Assembly: GCF_900182595.1 (NCBI RefSeq)
Contig: NZ_FXTN01000001.1
Span: 310,001 to 374,000 of the forward strand
Origin: Pedobacter westerhofensis
GTDB taxonomy: Bacteria; Bacteroidota; Bacteroidia; Sphingobacteriales; Sphingobacteriaceae
DNA length: 64,000 nt
Direction of reading: 5' to 3'
Below the pieces are notes generated by a model. That model was not told the DNA's origin. It did no database searches and worked only from the letters and a program-made list of their open reading frames with translations. The position numbers and the translations under genes were made by a program. This document shows positions 10,001 through 17,856 of this stretch, one piece after another. Numbering within the stretch: position 1 is the first letter of the stretch; each line of letters opens with the position of its first letter.

Positions 10001-10459
10001 TAAAGCAGGATTTCCGTCCATCCCTTTTAAGGCCAGCATGTCCGCTGTCCATGCTTTTCTGTCACCGGCGGGACTTTGGAGGCCCATAAAGTTAGCATCG
10101 GCGAGTTTTTCTGCTTCTGCCTGTTTACTTTCTGCAAGGAGCTTACGTATCTGAGGCAAATATGCCGCTGCCCCGGGATGGGTGTAATCTCTTGGCCGTC
10201 CTGTCCATAAAGTTTCTTCGTTAAACTGTATCCTGTCTGTATCTGTGCCACCGAAAACCATCGCTCCCAAGCGTCCGTTACCTAAGGGCAGGGCATCTGT
10301 CCATTTGACCGCAGGCTGTTTATACCACAACCGGTTGTCGGCCGGAGCTGCAGTGCGCAACCGGTTGGTTTTTGCCCCACGACGATCCTGATGCTGCGCA
10401 TTAACCTTGCTCAGGCATAGGCAAGTGAATACAACTGGAATCAGCAATAGAGATCTCAT
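4085..10459 (-). CDS. Giant GH95-GH2 fusion glycosidase with malectin-like and CBM-like C-terminal modules
   Basis: This is a single uninterrupted 2124-residue frame with signal peptide MRSLLLIPVVFTCLCLSKVNA. Residues about 43-960 are GH95: the N-domain (WTDALPLGNGRLGAMVFGG), the catalytic (alpha/alpha)6 motif TTNINAEMNYWPSE (Asn576 and Asn578, Glu580), SPENGG (Glu706), and IDGNFGG (Asp867). A galactose-binding-like jelly roll (about 130-300) is inserted between DANFMG and YQPFGDLRL. Residues about 985-1560 are GH2: sugar-binding domain, then acid/base Glu1395 in GLENES and nucleophile Glu1463 in IGEYGAWR. Next comes a malectin-like domain from about 1680 (YLYRVNAGGPDYTD), then two beta-sandwich modules up to residue 2124. 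GH95 enzymes act on alpha-L-fucose or alpha-L-galactose and GH2 on beta-galactosides or beta-glucuronides, so the fusion may remove two neighbouring residues of one side chain. It is last in its block, 6 nt after the GH28 gene. Confidence 0.9.
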   Translation of the reverse strand: MRSLLLIPVVFTCLCLSKVNAQHQDRRGAKTNRLRTAAPADNRLWYKQPAVKWTDALPLGNGRLGAMVFGGTDTDRIQFNEETLWTGRPRDYTHPGAAAYLPQIRKLLAESKQAEAEKLADANFMGLQSPAGDRKAWTADMLALKGMDGNPALPAYDDSSWKTLQVPSFEGWEAAGLEGLDGAVWFRTTFMLTTELAAEDLVLDLNKIRDQDFTYINGKLAGATDGNAVSRKYLIPAGTLRAGKNIIAVQVLNFSDKGGIAGYKDTSNRISIHPAAGKSGRAIYFDKKWKYKIQDQNPPEVPHFQADYQPFGDLRLDFLQHGKIGSSAPVIQGYRRELNLSTAVSTTTYTSGGIIYTRKYFVSQPDHVIVVHLTASKPSSISFTASLSSPHQQNLFRRIDGSTIGMAVQVKNGALKGQSYLQAVLKKGKLMVSNSKGSALMTVSNADEVMLYLTAGTNFVNYTDVSGDPELQCKKVIANLRGKTFENVMQRHLAEYQKYYNTFSIDLGKNENQRLPTDIRLARFKTAKDPAFAALFLQYGRYLLISSSRPGTQPANLQGIWNDLLAPPWGSKYTTNINAEMNYWPSEVLNLSPMHEPMFRMIDELSATGTATAKVHYNAAGWVVHHNTDIWRGAAPINSATHGIWVSGAAWLTMDLWEHFLFTQDTTFLSKRAYPKMKAAAEFFVDFLVKDPKTGWLISTPSNSPENGGLVAGPSMDHQIIRTLFRNCIAAAGILQRDTAFSKILEEKYKQIAPGQIGKYGQLQEWLEDKDDPKSNHRHVSHLWGVHPGNDMTWDESPELMKAARQSLIYRGDAGTGWSLAWKINFWARFKEGDHAMKMLKMLISPVEKGGGAYLNLFDAHPPFQIDGNFGGAAGIAEMLIQSHTKYKDLLPALPADFSYGNVKGICARGGFVLNLKWKGHVLQRVEIFSKAGKECWLRYNGKILHLPTTAGKSYMLNGLLEKINSRAQARAEAEPADNALNAPRIIIPMNANWKSIVSDKNIHAYDGFEQPGYDDGKWKKVSVPHTWDKYEGYRRLLAGNRHGYAWYRKTFRTGLNKKGKRFFLYFEGVGSYATVFLNGKLVGKHAGGRTTFTLDVTKAILLNNRLNTLSVRADHPAGIRDLPWVDGGSSAERGFSEGSQPMGIFRPVQLMVTNDIRVEPFGVHIWNDTAVSARSAQIQMTTELKNYGSYVQQLRLHSRLINAAGETVAAAEIKVLLKPGETAVIPQQMLLHQPERWSPANPYLYTLKSTVIRGSKIADEEQTTYGIRTISWPVGNTPDNKRFLINGEPFFINGIAEYEHLMGNSHAFSAEQIYSRVMQIKAAGFNAFRDAHQPHNLRYLKYWDQLGILCWTQMAAHIWYDTPEFRQNFKTLLREWVKERRNSPSVVLWGLENESTLPEDFARECTAIIREMDPTASRQRKVTTCNGGRGTDWDVPQNWTGTYGGDPKDYAKDLERQVLIGEYGAWRTLDLHTEGPFVQNGVFSEERMSQLMETKIRLAETAKDKTAGHFFWLFNSHDNPGRVQGGEGLRELDRVGPVNYKGLLTPWEEPLDVYYLYRANYAPRQTSPMVYIVSHTWPDRWLQPGIKDSISVYSNCDEVELFNDVNHLSLGRKKNRGKGTHFQWDNVRIGYNVLYAIGYVDGKAVAKDEIILSQLPVAPHFSDFYKNSTALKPEPGYHYLYRVNAGGPDYTDQLGNIWQADRQKDAPSHWGSSSWTADFPGTPAFFASQRRTFDPIRGTRDWKLFQDFRYGREQLKFDFPVPDGEYLVELYFTEPWLGTGGGMDCTGWRLFDVAVNDKVVLKDLDIWKEAGHDGALKKTITVKVKGGQLSISFPHVKAAEALISAIAIASKNHLINPAQASAAIADSLFIDGSKHQFFSWMDTGGQFSSLPANLFGAEWVRIDKGRMVSFQMTGDAEVYTALLQSPSEKNQASAAEEITGTLIIDNKGRQFEVTKKRYPKGSRVELTAGSGLTVPMIIAVNPVNSLAPAFDLKKAVSYPAVNAFSASRGMIKASLMGKERLKFEQDQGSFIEFQIAVGVADTYSLTLKYHNPSATELNARIEVFALDGTVMKKPQIIKLAQTKPGKWSYITTDTGTMINAGTYKLRIFSVDAKDVSIDGLEVQ

Positions 10460-10465
10460 TTTCTT

Positions 10466-11818
10466 TTAATAGTCCTTAATCACGCCATCAATATTCAGTT
10501 TTTTCACGCTCTTTGCCTCGATGGCGGGCCCGCTTACCGTGTTGATATGTACCTCATGAAATGAAACCTGCTTAGCTTCTTTAATCACGAACCCCGTTTT
10601 TGCATCAATATTGATATTGCTGAAAGTGACATTCTCTATCGGCATTTCTGCCAGTCCGTTCAGATATCCGGCCGCGTTTGCCTGTGCCGTGATATTGCTC
10701 AGATGGATATTGCGGAATACCGGCGTGCGTTCTGACACTGGCTCCTCTTTAGTTTTGGCATACTGCATATCCAGTACGATGGCCTGCAGGCCAATATTTT
10801 TCATGATGATATTATCTACCCTGATATCTTCTACTACGCCACCCCTGCCCCTTGCCGTTTTGATCCTGATGCCCCGGTCTGTGCCGTCAAAAATGCAGTT
10901 GGAAATCGCGATCTTTTTTACGCCGCCAGACATCTCACTGCCAATCACTACGCCGCCATGACCGGAAAGCATCGTGCAGTTGGTAATCGTATAGTTTTCA
11001 GCAGGTATCGCCATTTTTCTGCCTGCCCTGTCTTTACCTGATTTGATCGTGATACAGTCGTCCCCCACGCTGATATGGCAATCCGAGATATGTACATATT
11101 TACAGGATTCGGGGTTAATCCCATCCGTATTGGGCGATATGGGGTTGTTAATCGTTACCCCTTTTACCGTTACATTCTCACAAAATTCCGGGTTTACTGT
11201 CCAGAATGGCGAATTACAGATTGTTATCCCTTCGATCAGCAGATTTTTGCAGTTCATGAACTGTATAAAAGGAGGCCTGAGAAAACCCAGCTCTATCCAT
11301 CCGGGAAGGTCCGGTGCAATCACATCCTTATTCAGCCGTTTAAATTCATCCTGCCATTTTGATCCGGGTGATTTTTTTACTTCTTTTTCGGCATAGTCCC
11401 ACCATTTTTTGCCATGTCCGTTGATTGTTCCTCGACCTGTAATGGTGATATTTTCAAGATACTCTCCGTAAAAAAGCGGCGAGAAATTCATTACATCTGT
11501 TCCCTCCCAGCGGCTGCGCACCATCGGCAGATAGTCGTCAAAATTATCACTGAAATGCAGTTCGGCCCCTGCATCAAGCAGGATCGTAATATTGCTCTTC
11601 AGGTGTATCGGGCCGGTGAGGTATTTGCCTGCCGGAAAATAAATCGTGCCTCCGCCAAGCCTGGCTGCTGCATCAATTGCCTTTGCAATCGCTGCCGTCG
11701 CCAGTTTGCTGCTGTCTCTTTTTGCACCATATTTCAGCACATTATAATAATCCTGGGCAGAAGCCATTGATGCTGAACAGATCAGCAGGCATACAGCAGC
11801 AATTTTTAAAAGTTTCAT
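10466..11818 (-). CDS. GH28 polygalacturonase / exo-galacturonidase
   Basis: The start is placed at 11818 (450 residues, signal MKLLKIAAVCLLICSASMASA); an in-frame ATG six codons upstream is less suited to a signal peptide. All GH28 hallmarks are present on a right-handed beta-helix: NTDGINPES (Asp232), GDDCITIKSG (Asp253 and Asp254), GHGGVVIGSE (His287) and RGIRIKT (Arg318, Lys320). GH28 inverts alpha-1,4-linked galacturonic acid bonds of pectin; this length and the secreted Bacteroidota context fit either homogalacturonan or RG-II backbone cleavage. It lies 28 nt downstream of the (alpha/alpha)6 glycosidase and 6 nt upstream of the GH95-GH2 fusion in one operon. Confidence 0.95.
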   Translation of the reverse strand: MKLLKIAAVCLLICSASMASAQDYYNVLKYGAKRDSSKLATAAIAKAIDAAARLGGGTIYFPAGKYLTGPIHLKSNITILLDAGAELHFSDNFDDYLPMVRSRWEGTDVMNFSPLFYGEYLENITITGRGTINGHGKKWWDYAEKEVKKSPGSKWQDEFKRLNKDVIAPDLPGWIELGFLRPPFIQFMNCKNLLIEGITICNSPFWTVNPEFCENVTVKGVTINNPISPNTDGINPESCKYVHISDCHISVGDDCITIKSGKDRAGRKMAIPAENYTITNCTMLSGHGGVVIGSEMSGGVKKIAISNCIFDGTDRGIRIKTARGRGGVVEDIRVDNIIMKNIGLQAIVLDMQYAKTKEEPVSERTPVFRNIHLSNITAQANAAGYLNGLAEMPIENVTFSNINIDAKTGFVIKEAKQVSFHEVHINTVSGPAIEAKSVKKLNIDGVIKDY

Positions 11819-11846
11819 CCTGTAGCAACAATTCATCTTTTGTACA

Positions 11847-13415
11847 TTATATTAATTTAACTTTTAGCTGTTTCAGTTTGGCAGCCTTTCCGATCATCCT
11901 GCCATCAGCGAAAATGATAAGGCCTTTGCCCTTCCCATATTTCTTGCCCTCCCTGTCCCACAGGATGGTCAGATGACGGCCATGGTAAAGCACATTATCC
12001 AGGCAAAACCAGTCCCAGGTCTGATCCGGAATCAGGGGATAAATCTCAACAATATTGTCTTCCCTGGGTTTTAGCCCAACGAGGTCACTGATCACTAAAT
12101 CTGTAAATCCGGAGTGGTTATAAAAACGGCTGCGCGGGTTATCGCCCTTTAGCCATTCGCCTGTTTTCTCATCCTGATATTCCCCGATATACGTTTTTCC
12201 GTTCATCACATGGGAAAGAGCGTATTTATGGAATTCGTTATAAAATACAGCGGCAGACATGTTTGCCTTCGATTTATAGTTGGTTAGCAGATTAGACAGT
12301 GCTTTCAGGCTTTGGGTAGTAGCAAAAGGCCATATGGGCCCATCCCATTCGCAACCATGGCCTGATCCGTGTGTACGGAACAGGGGATGTCTCCGCTCTG
12401 CGGTAGTTAAGCCCCAGGGTGCGGAAAATCCTGCTGTATCTGTCAGCTGCTCCCATGCCCGGGCATATTCTGCACGGTCCGGAGGCAGGTTAAAATACCA
12501 TGGGATCAGCCCGATGGCCTCCCTGGCATCAGAAAATCCGCCCTTTTCATTTTTCACTTTAAAAAATGAAGCATCCTTATCCCATAACTGCTCCACAACA
12601 ATCTTTTTGAGTTCCTGTGCTTTTGCGCGGTATTTTTGTGACAGGCTGTCAACGCCAGTAAGTGCAGCCATTTTTGACAGGGCATCGGCATTACCATACA
12701 TATAACTATTTATGGTGGGCCTTATATTCTTTTCCTTCCTGGAGCCGCTGATGGATTCTTCCATGGCATCTTTTACATCATACTGCCAGAAAGAATGGTC
12801 GGGAAGCCGGCGTTCGGTTTCCCATAACTGATAATCCAGGTTTAGCGCCGGAAGGCTCTTTTTAATAAATGACTGATCTGCATTTACCAGGTACAGTTTG
12901 TAAACCGCATCGTCTATCCAGCTGCTGAAATTGTGCAGATGGGGCTTCTGAGCTGCTTTGTCTTCCTCCAACCAGAACGTGATATATTTTTCTGCAAATT
13001 CCTTATTGTGCAGCCATCTTGATTCATAGATCTGGTGCCCAAGGGCACTGCTGATCGCGTTGTATTTACCGCCGTGTTTCATCGGTGTGATAAACTCATT
13101 GAACACATATCCGCCGGGTGTTTGCTTCAATTGCTTCCGCAGCGTCCACCACCGGTAATAATAAATCTTTTGGATAGCACTGTCCGGGCATTCAAATAGC
13201 GGGACCTGGGAGGATAACCATTGATAGGTATCAGCATTGCTGACATAGTTTTTTACATCTTCCGGATCCAGGGAGTTAAAGTAGGAAATATCCTGCTTCA
13301 TGATTCCGGGATCAAGTATCAGAAAGCCTTTTTCTGTTGCCTGCTGTGCCTGCGCTGCGTAAGCGGTAACAACAAACAGGCAAACAGCTATATATTTAAT
13401 TCGGTTGATGATCAT
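11847..13415 (-). CDS. Secreted (alpha/alpha)6-barrel glycoside hydrolase, MGH1-like, possibly GH142-related
   Basis: This is a 522-residue protein with signal peptide ending at AYAAQAQ. The body has repeated helical hairpins with short motifs typical of six-hairpin glycosidases: HNFSSWIDDAVYKLY (about 161-175), a central YGNADALSKMAALTG, and GHGCEWDGPIWPFATT (about 353-368, candidate acidic residue Glu356). Such folds occur in GH37, GH63, GH142 and related families. The RG-II-like context makes a GH142 beta-L-arabinofuranosidase relative possible, but I cannot separate these families by eye. The C-terminus is a small beta-sandwich ending in Lys-rich VKLI. It sits between the GH138-like and GH28 genes. 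Confidence 0.7.
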   Translation of the reverse strand: MIINRIKYIAVCLFVVTAYAAQAQQATEKGFLILDPGIMKQDISYFNSLDPEDVKNYVSNADTYQWLSSQVPLFECPDSAIQKIYYYRWWTLRKQLKQTPGGYVFNEFITPMKHGGKYNAISSALGHQIYESRWLHNKEFAEKYITFWLEEDKAAQKPHLHNFSSWIDDAVYKLYLVNADQSFIKKSLPALNLDYQLWETERRLPDHSFWQYDVKDAMEESISGSRKEKNIRPTINSYMYGNADALSKMAALTGVDSLSQKYRAKAQELKKIVVEQLWDKDASFFKVKNEKGGFSDAREAIGLIPWYFNLPPDRAEYARAWEQLTDTAGFSAPWGLTTAERRHPLFRTHGSGHGCEWDGPIWPFATTQSLKALSNLLTNYKSKANMSAAVFYNEFHKYALSHVMNGKTYIGEYQDEKTGEWLKGDNPRSRFYNHSGFTDLVISDLVGLKPREDNIVEIYPLIPDQTWDWFCLDNVLYHGRHLTILWDREGKKYGKGKGLIIFADGRMIGKAAKLKQLKVKLI

Positions 13416-13486
13416 ATACTTTTATAAATTTTTTAAAAGCGTTATTGACGTCTTTATATTTTGATATCATGATTCAATAGATATCT

Positions 13487-16255
13487 TTATTCAAATAACC
13501 AGTCGATATCTTTGCTCTTCCCGTCGATGCCGGCATTATAGATATGTATGTTCTCCTGTTCGTCAATAAACCCCAGTATGGCGCAGGCACCCTTAGCTAA
13601 GGTAAGTGTTTGTGTTCCTGCAGGAAAAGAATACGTGTGGATATTTGCAAGCGGAAAACCGCCTATCATTAAGGCATTGGATAATTTAGCCTCTGCCTGC
13701 CCGTAATTATTGGCCGAAGCATCAGTTTCCAGTTCAGGGGCTGCAAGATAATCAGGCCTTTTCTGGTTAAAAAAAGCCACCAGAACCTTAACCGGCCTTG
13801 CCGTTTTAAACTGCAGTACCGTTCCCTTTTTGATCTGCTCTGCTTTATTCAGCATGATTCCTTTTAATCCGGACAATTCAGGAGCAAATGCTGTCACTGC
13901 AGCAGAAGTATCCGCAAACACAGGGCTTCCTTTTTGCATCAGATATGTGCCGGCCATGGGGCTCAGTATTGTTACCTCTGCATTTCTAAAAGGCTTAAGC
14001 GCTACCGCCTGCTGAGCAGCAGGGCTGCGCAGCGAATCAATATGTCTTTTAAAATTTGCCAGTTCCTTTTCATATACCGGCAGCATTTCCTTCCAGTGGA
14101 TAAAAGTTTTATCTACTCCCCGCATCGGGATCTTACGCTGTTTGGTCTGCATGCTGTTTGCGTACAGATAAGTCTCATTGGTAAGTGCCGTAAGTTTGGC
14201 ATAATGCCTGACGCTGCTTTCCAATAGTGGCAGCGCCAGGTCAAGATCGGCCAGCTGGCCAGAATATTTGTATCTCAGGATCATCAGTGCAGCTTTCACT
14301 TTCTCTGCATAAAAAGCGGCCATTTCCAGGTAGCAATACATATCATTCCGTACACGCCCAAATTCATCTTTGTTTCTGGTGTTAAACGGCGCTGCCAGCT
14401 CAATTGCTTTTACCGCTTTGTCGCCATGTGCTACGACTTCTGCAGCCACCTGCACCGGGGTCTCGCCAATATGTTTCTCCTTTTTCCAGTCTTTTTCTGC
14501 GTATTCAATAATCATTTCACCCTCCGGTGCTTCAGATTCATACAACAGCGTAAACAGTCCGTAACGGAAGGGATTGATCAGCTGCGTCATCAGCATGCCT
14601 AGAGTCAGTGTTTGCCTGTTGCCATCGGTAATCCCGTATCTTCTTAGTAGTTTGGGCGAGATCTCACCGGATTCTTCGTACGCTTTCAGGATCTCTTTTC
14701 CATGTTCGGGCTGCATACCAAATTTATCGCCCAACTGTGCGCCCCAGTAATTAATTTCTCCTTCCCTTTGACGGCCCGCCTTCCAGGCATAACGCGCCCA
14801 TTCCTTGTACCAGAGCCAATCGCGCTCCATCTCCAGCAAACGGTCTTTGTTATTGTCGGCCGCATAAGGCCAGTCCCAGTACGAAGCCTGAGGGTACAGG
14901 TGCAGGCCATTGGCATGGTAGGTATGATGCATCGCCTGCACGGATTTCTGGATAAAATCAGCAGATCCGTAACGGAAAGGTTCAAGGTTAGCCAGGATAT
15001 GAACGTTTTCAATATGTACCGTCCCAATTGCGCTGAGTGTGCGGTGCAGTTCGGCCCAGCTGCCACGGGGGGTATAGGTAGTGAGCGCTTCGCCATTAAA
15101 TTTGGCTTCGGTATACAAGTTTTTGTACAGAGGCAAGGCACTTTTCATTACCCTTGGTGCATCAGTATCATGTGCCCGGAGTACTATCGGCGGCTCGTCA
15201 GTCCTCCCCAATGCTTTCAGGCCATCCTGCACCCCGGGAATGATGGTTTTGGTGAACCAGTCCACGTCATCCTGCCCCACTCCTTCCATGGCCTCGCCAA
15301 GGGCGACAAGCAGACCTACATTAGGGTATTTTTCTACAAAGGCCGCGATCGATTTCCGCGTATAATCAGCAATCAGCGGGATGATCGGCCTGTTCCTGTC
15401 CTGTGTTTTGAGATGATGTTTCTCTGCAAAGGGTTTGGGAATGATAATATTGTAAAACATCTGGATCACCCAGATGCCCCTTTTATCTGCCTCTGTGGTC
15501 AGAAACCTGTACATCTCCTCATTCTTTTTAAAGGTGGCATCATCTACCTCTACGGCGTAGGGATAATCTTTAAGCCTTACCAGTGAAGAAAAAGGATGTC
15601 CGTTCCAGAGGTACAATGAATTGTACCTGTTTTCTACCAGCATATCCAGGTATTTGATCCATAGGTTTTTATCATAAAACCAGGGGAATGTACTTTCTGT
15701 ATAAGGATATTCATATACATCCCGCCCCGGCAGGTAATCTGATTTCTGAAGTCCGATCGCAGTACCTCTGAGTACCATTTCAGGCTGATCAGTTAAGTTT
15801 AGTTTTTCAGGTATTTTACCGGTGTGCCTGATTTGCTCAGCAAGTTCAAGACATCCGTAGAGCACCCCAGAATCGTCCATTCCGGAGATGATCAATTTAT
15901 CTCCGGTTGTGGTAATCGAAAATCCTTCTTTATGCGTATTTGCCGGCGATTTGGTAGCCTGGATAACCGGGTCAGCAGACTTACCAATGAATATTGTACG
16001 GTACCCAGTTCCGGTTTTGCTTTGCACCGGTTCTGCTTTCAGCCTTTCGGCGGGCTGCAAAACTACTTTAATGTGATGAAGCTGCAATGTGGCCGCCAGC
16101 TGGTCAATTCCATATCTGATCCTGGGAGATGCCCCGGCAGCGTAAATAATTGTAATGTTTTTTGCAGGAGATGGACTTATTTTTTTCTCCGGATCCGTTG
16201 CCGCATGCGTTATACCGGATGTATATAAAATAAAAAATAGCAGTATTCTGTTCAT
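13487..16255 (-). CDS. GH138-like putative alpha-galacturonidase (GH67-N/GH20b-like N-domain plus TIM barrel)
   Basis: This 922-residue protein has signal MNRILLFFILYTSGITHA. Residues about 32-150 form an alpha/beta N-domain of the GH20b/GH67N kind, ending SGVLYGCLELAEQI. A TIM barrel follows (about 160-480) with LVENRYNSLYLWNGHPFSS. Candidate catalytic glutamates are Glu321 (LLVALGEAMEG) and Glu389 (FNGEALTTY). A long helical region and a C-terminal beta domain follow. GH138 (Bacteroides BT0997) removes alpha-galacturonic acid from RG-II and has comparable length and domain order. From memory its two catalytic glutamates are about 67 residues apart, close to the 68 here. GH115 and GH67 glucuronidases were considered but their signatures are absent. 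It is first in its block, divergent from the CE20 gene. Confidence 0.6.
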   Translation of the reverse strand: MNRILLFFILYTSGITHAATDPEKKISPSPAKNITIIYAAGASPRIRYGIDQLAATLQLHHIKVVLQPAERLKAEPVQSKTGTGYRTIFIGKSADPVIQATKSPANTHKEGFSITTTGDKLIISGMDDSGVLYGCLELAEQIRHTGKIPEKLNLTDQPEMVLRGTAIGLQKSDYLPGRDVYEYPYTESTFPWFYDKNLWIKYLDMLVENRYNSLYLWNGHPFSSLVRLKDYPYAVEVDDATFKKNEEMYRFLTTEADKRGIWVIQMFYNIIIPKPFAEKHHLKTQDRNRPIIPLIADYTRKSIAAFVEKYPNVGLLVALGEAMEGVGQDDVDWFTKTIIPGVQDGLKALGRTDEPPIVLRAHDTDAPRVMKSALPLYKNLYTEAKFNGEALTTYTPRGSWAELHRTLSAIGTVHIENVHILANLEPFRYGSADFIQKSVQAMHHTYHANGLHLYPQASYWDWPYAADNNKDRLLEMERDWLWYKEWARYAWKAGRQREGEINYWGAQLGDKFGMQPEHGKEILKAYEESGEISPKLLRRYGITDGNRQTLTLGMLMTQLINPFRYGLFTLLYESEAPEGEMIIEYAEKDWKKEKHIGETPVQVAAEVVAHGDKAVKAIELAAPFNTRNKDEFGRVRNDMYCYLEMAAFYAEKVKAALMILRYKYSGQLADLDLALPLLESSVRHYAKLTALTNETYLYANSMQTKQRKIPMRGVDKTFIHWKEMLPVYEKELANFKRHIDSLRSPAAQQAVALKPFRNAEVTILSPMAGTYLMQKGSPVFADTSAAVTAFAPELSGLKGIMLNKAEQIKKGTVLQFKTARPVKVLVAFFNQKRPDYLAAPELETDASANNYGQAEAKLSNALMIGGFPLANIHTYSFPAGTQTLTLAKGACAILGFIDEQENIHIYNAGIDGKSKDIDWLFE

Positions 16256-16416
16256 ACATTTATTTGGCAGATAGCGGTTAATTCAAATATCCTCTCATTA
16301 TTTGCCATTCATTTATAGTATTTTCACAAAATCATATACAATGTTGTCAAAAACTTCAGATCCTATAACAGCTTTGTTAAATTCATAACATTATTGAACC
16401 AATTATAAATTTATTC
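16256..16416. promoter_or_regulatory. Divergent intergenic region between the GH138-like and CE20 genes
   Basis: This is 161 bp of AT-rich sequence between head-to-head starts at 16255 (minus) and 16417 (plus). It must hold both promoters. It contains inverted copies of an ATTTGGCA/TGCCAAAT-like word (TTATTTGGCAG near 16260, TTATTTGCCATTC near 16300). I cannot define promoter elements with confidence. Confidence 0.4.
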
Positions 16417-17853
16417 ATGAACACGATCAAAAGCCGTATGCTCCTGCTTTTACTTTTTTGTTTTGCCCTGCTGAATACTGCGGCAGCACAAACAAAGCTG
16501 GCCTCTATCTTTACCGACAATATGTTGTTGCAGCAAAAAGAAGCGGTAAATATCTGGGGCTGGGATCAACCCGGACACAAGGTTTTGGTCACTACTTCAT
16601 GGAACCATAAAACCTACAGCGGAATCACCAGCGGCGAGGGAAAGTGGACGGTCAGGATCAATACCCCTGCCGCGGCAAAACAAGCCTATCAGATTACGGT
16701 AAGCAATGGCAAGCCGCTGATCCTTAAAAATATCCTGATTGGCGAAGTCTGGCTTTGCACTGGTCAGTCCAATATGGAGATGCCCCTGAAAGGGTTCAAA
16801 GGACAACCCATTATGGGTTCCAATGACCTGATCCTAAAATCAGCCAATCCATATATTCGTTTATATACCGTTCCCCGTTCTTCCATCACTACAGAACAGG
16901 AAAACAGCAAACCCTCAGCATGGAAAATTGCGGGGCCAGAGGCCGTATCAAATTTTAGTGCCACCGGTTATATCTTCGGAAAACTGTTACAGGAGATGCT
17001 GGACATACCCATCGGACTGGTCAATGTGAGTTACAGTGGTTCTTCTGCACAGGCCTGGATGTCGGCCGCAACGCTGAAAGCGTTCCCCTCGATAAAAATC
17101 CCCGCTAAAGAAGATACCATTAAACTTGCGAGCAGAACCCCAACCACGCTGTACAATGGCATGATCCATCCTGTTACCGGTTTTAATGTAAAGGGAGCGA
17201 TATTTTACCAGGGAGAATCCAACTACGAAGACCCAGACCTGTATGAGAAACTTTTCCCGGCACTGGTTAAGGAATGGCGTACCGAGTGGAAGAACGATTT
17301 TCCTTTCTATTATGCACAGATTGCCCCTTACAATTACAAACAGCTGCCCCCAAACCTGGATGGCGGGAAGTATAATTCTGCCTACCTGCGCGAAGTACAG
17401 CGCAAGTCGGTTTCAGTAATCCCGGGTTCGGCGATGGCTGTACTGATGGACATTGGCGAAGAAAAGAGTATCCACCCGGTGAATAAGGAAGCGGGAGGAA
17501 AACGGTTGGCGCTGCTGGCCCTGGCAAATACCTACGGCTTAAAAGGATTTGGTGCAGAAAGCCCCGCATATCAATCGCTCGAGATCAGCGGGAACAGCAT
17601 TTCCGTAAAATTTGCCCATGCAGGAAACGGCTTAACAGCCTTCGGAAAGGAGCTTACGCAGTTTGAGATTGCAGGGGCTGACAAGGTTTTTTATCCTGCC
17701 AAAGCGGTGATTAAGGGAGAAAACGTAGTCGTGTCTGCGCCTGAAGTAGCCAGCCCTGCAGCGGTACGATATGCCTTTAAGGATTTTGTGCTTGGACAGC
17801 TTTACAACACTGAAGGGCTGCCCGCCTCTTCTTTCCGTACTGATAACTGGTAG
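16417..17853 (+). CDS. Sialate O-acetylesterase-like (CE20-type, SGNH hydrolase) carbohydrate acetylesterase
   Basis: This 478-residue protein has signal peptide MNTIKSRMLLLLLFCFALLNTAAAQ. The SGNH/SASA fold is shown by block I GEVWLCTGQSNMEMPL (nucleophile Ser118), the later VKGAIFYQGESNYED, and the Asp/His block near KSIHPVNKEAGG. A beta-sandwich N-domain (about 26-105) precedes the catalytic domain and a small one closes the protein, as in SASA/CE20 enzymes. In pectin loci such enzymes remove O-acetyl groups from sugars so glycosidases can proceed. It overlaps no gene and is followed 3 nt later by the DUF5703 gene; the pair is the only plus-strand unit inside the locus. Confidence 0.88.
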   Translation: MNTIKSRMLLLLLFCFALLNTAAAQTKLASIFTDNMLLQQKEAVNIWGWDQPGHKVLVTTSWNHKTYSGITSGEGKWTVRINTPAAAKQAYQITVSNGKPLILKNILIGEVWLCTGQSNMEMPLKGFKGQPIMGSNDLILKSANPYIRLYTVPRSSITTEQENSKPSAWKIAGPEAVSNFSATGYIFGKLLQEMLDIPIGLVNVSYSGSSAQAWMSAATLKAFPSIKIPAKEDTIKLASRTPTTLYNGMIHPVTGFNVKGAIFYQGESNYEDPDLYEKLFPALVKEWRTEWKNDFPFYYAQIAPYNYKQLPPNLDGGKYNSAYLREVQRKSVSVIPGSAMAVLMDIGEEKSIHPVNKEAGGKRLALLALANTYGLKGFGAESPAYQSLEISGNSISVKFAHAGNGLTAFGKELTQFEIAGADKVFYPAKAVIKGENVVVSAPEVASPAAVRYAFKDFVLGQLYNTEGLPASSFRTDNW

Positions 17854-17856
17854 AAA

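Noticed and set aside
7331..10003. Long plus-strand frames (236 and 240 codons)
   Set aside because: Both are shadows antisense to the GH95-GH2 gene, which has strong motifs throughout.
14702..15586. 294-codon plus-strand frame
   Set aside because: Antisense to the GH138-like gene; amino-acid make-up is not protein-like and no start context is present.
13487..16255. GH115 alpha-glucuronidase
   Set aside because: The length and N-domain are similar, but the GH115 barrel signature around the LWPAMW motif is absent; the equivalent strand reads NSLYLWNGHPF.
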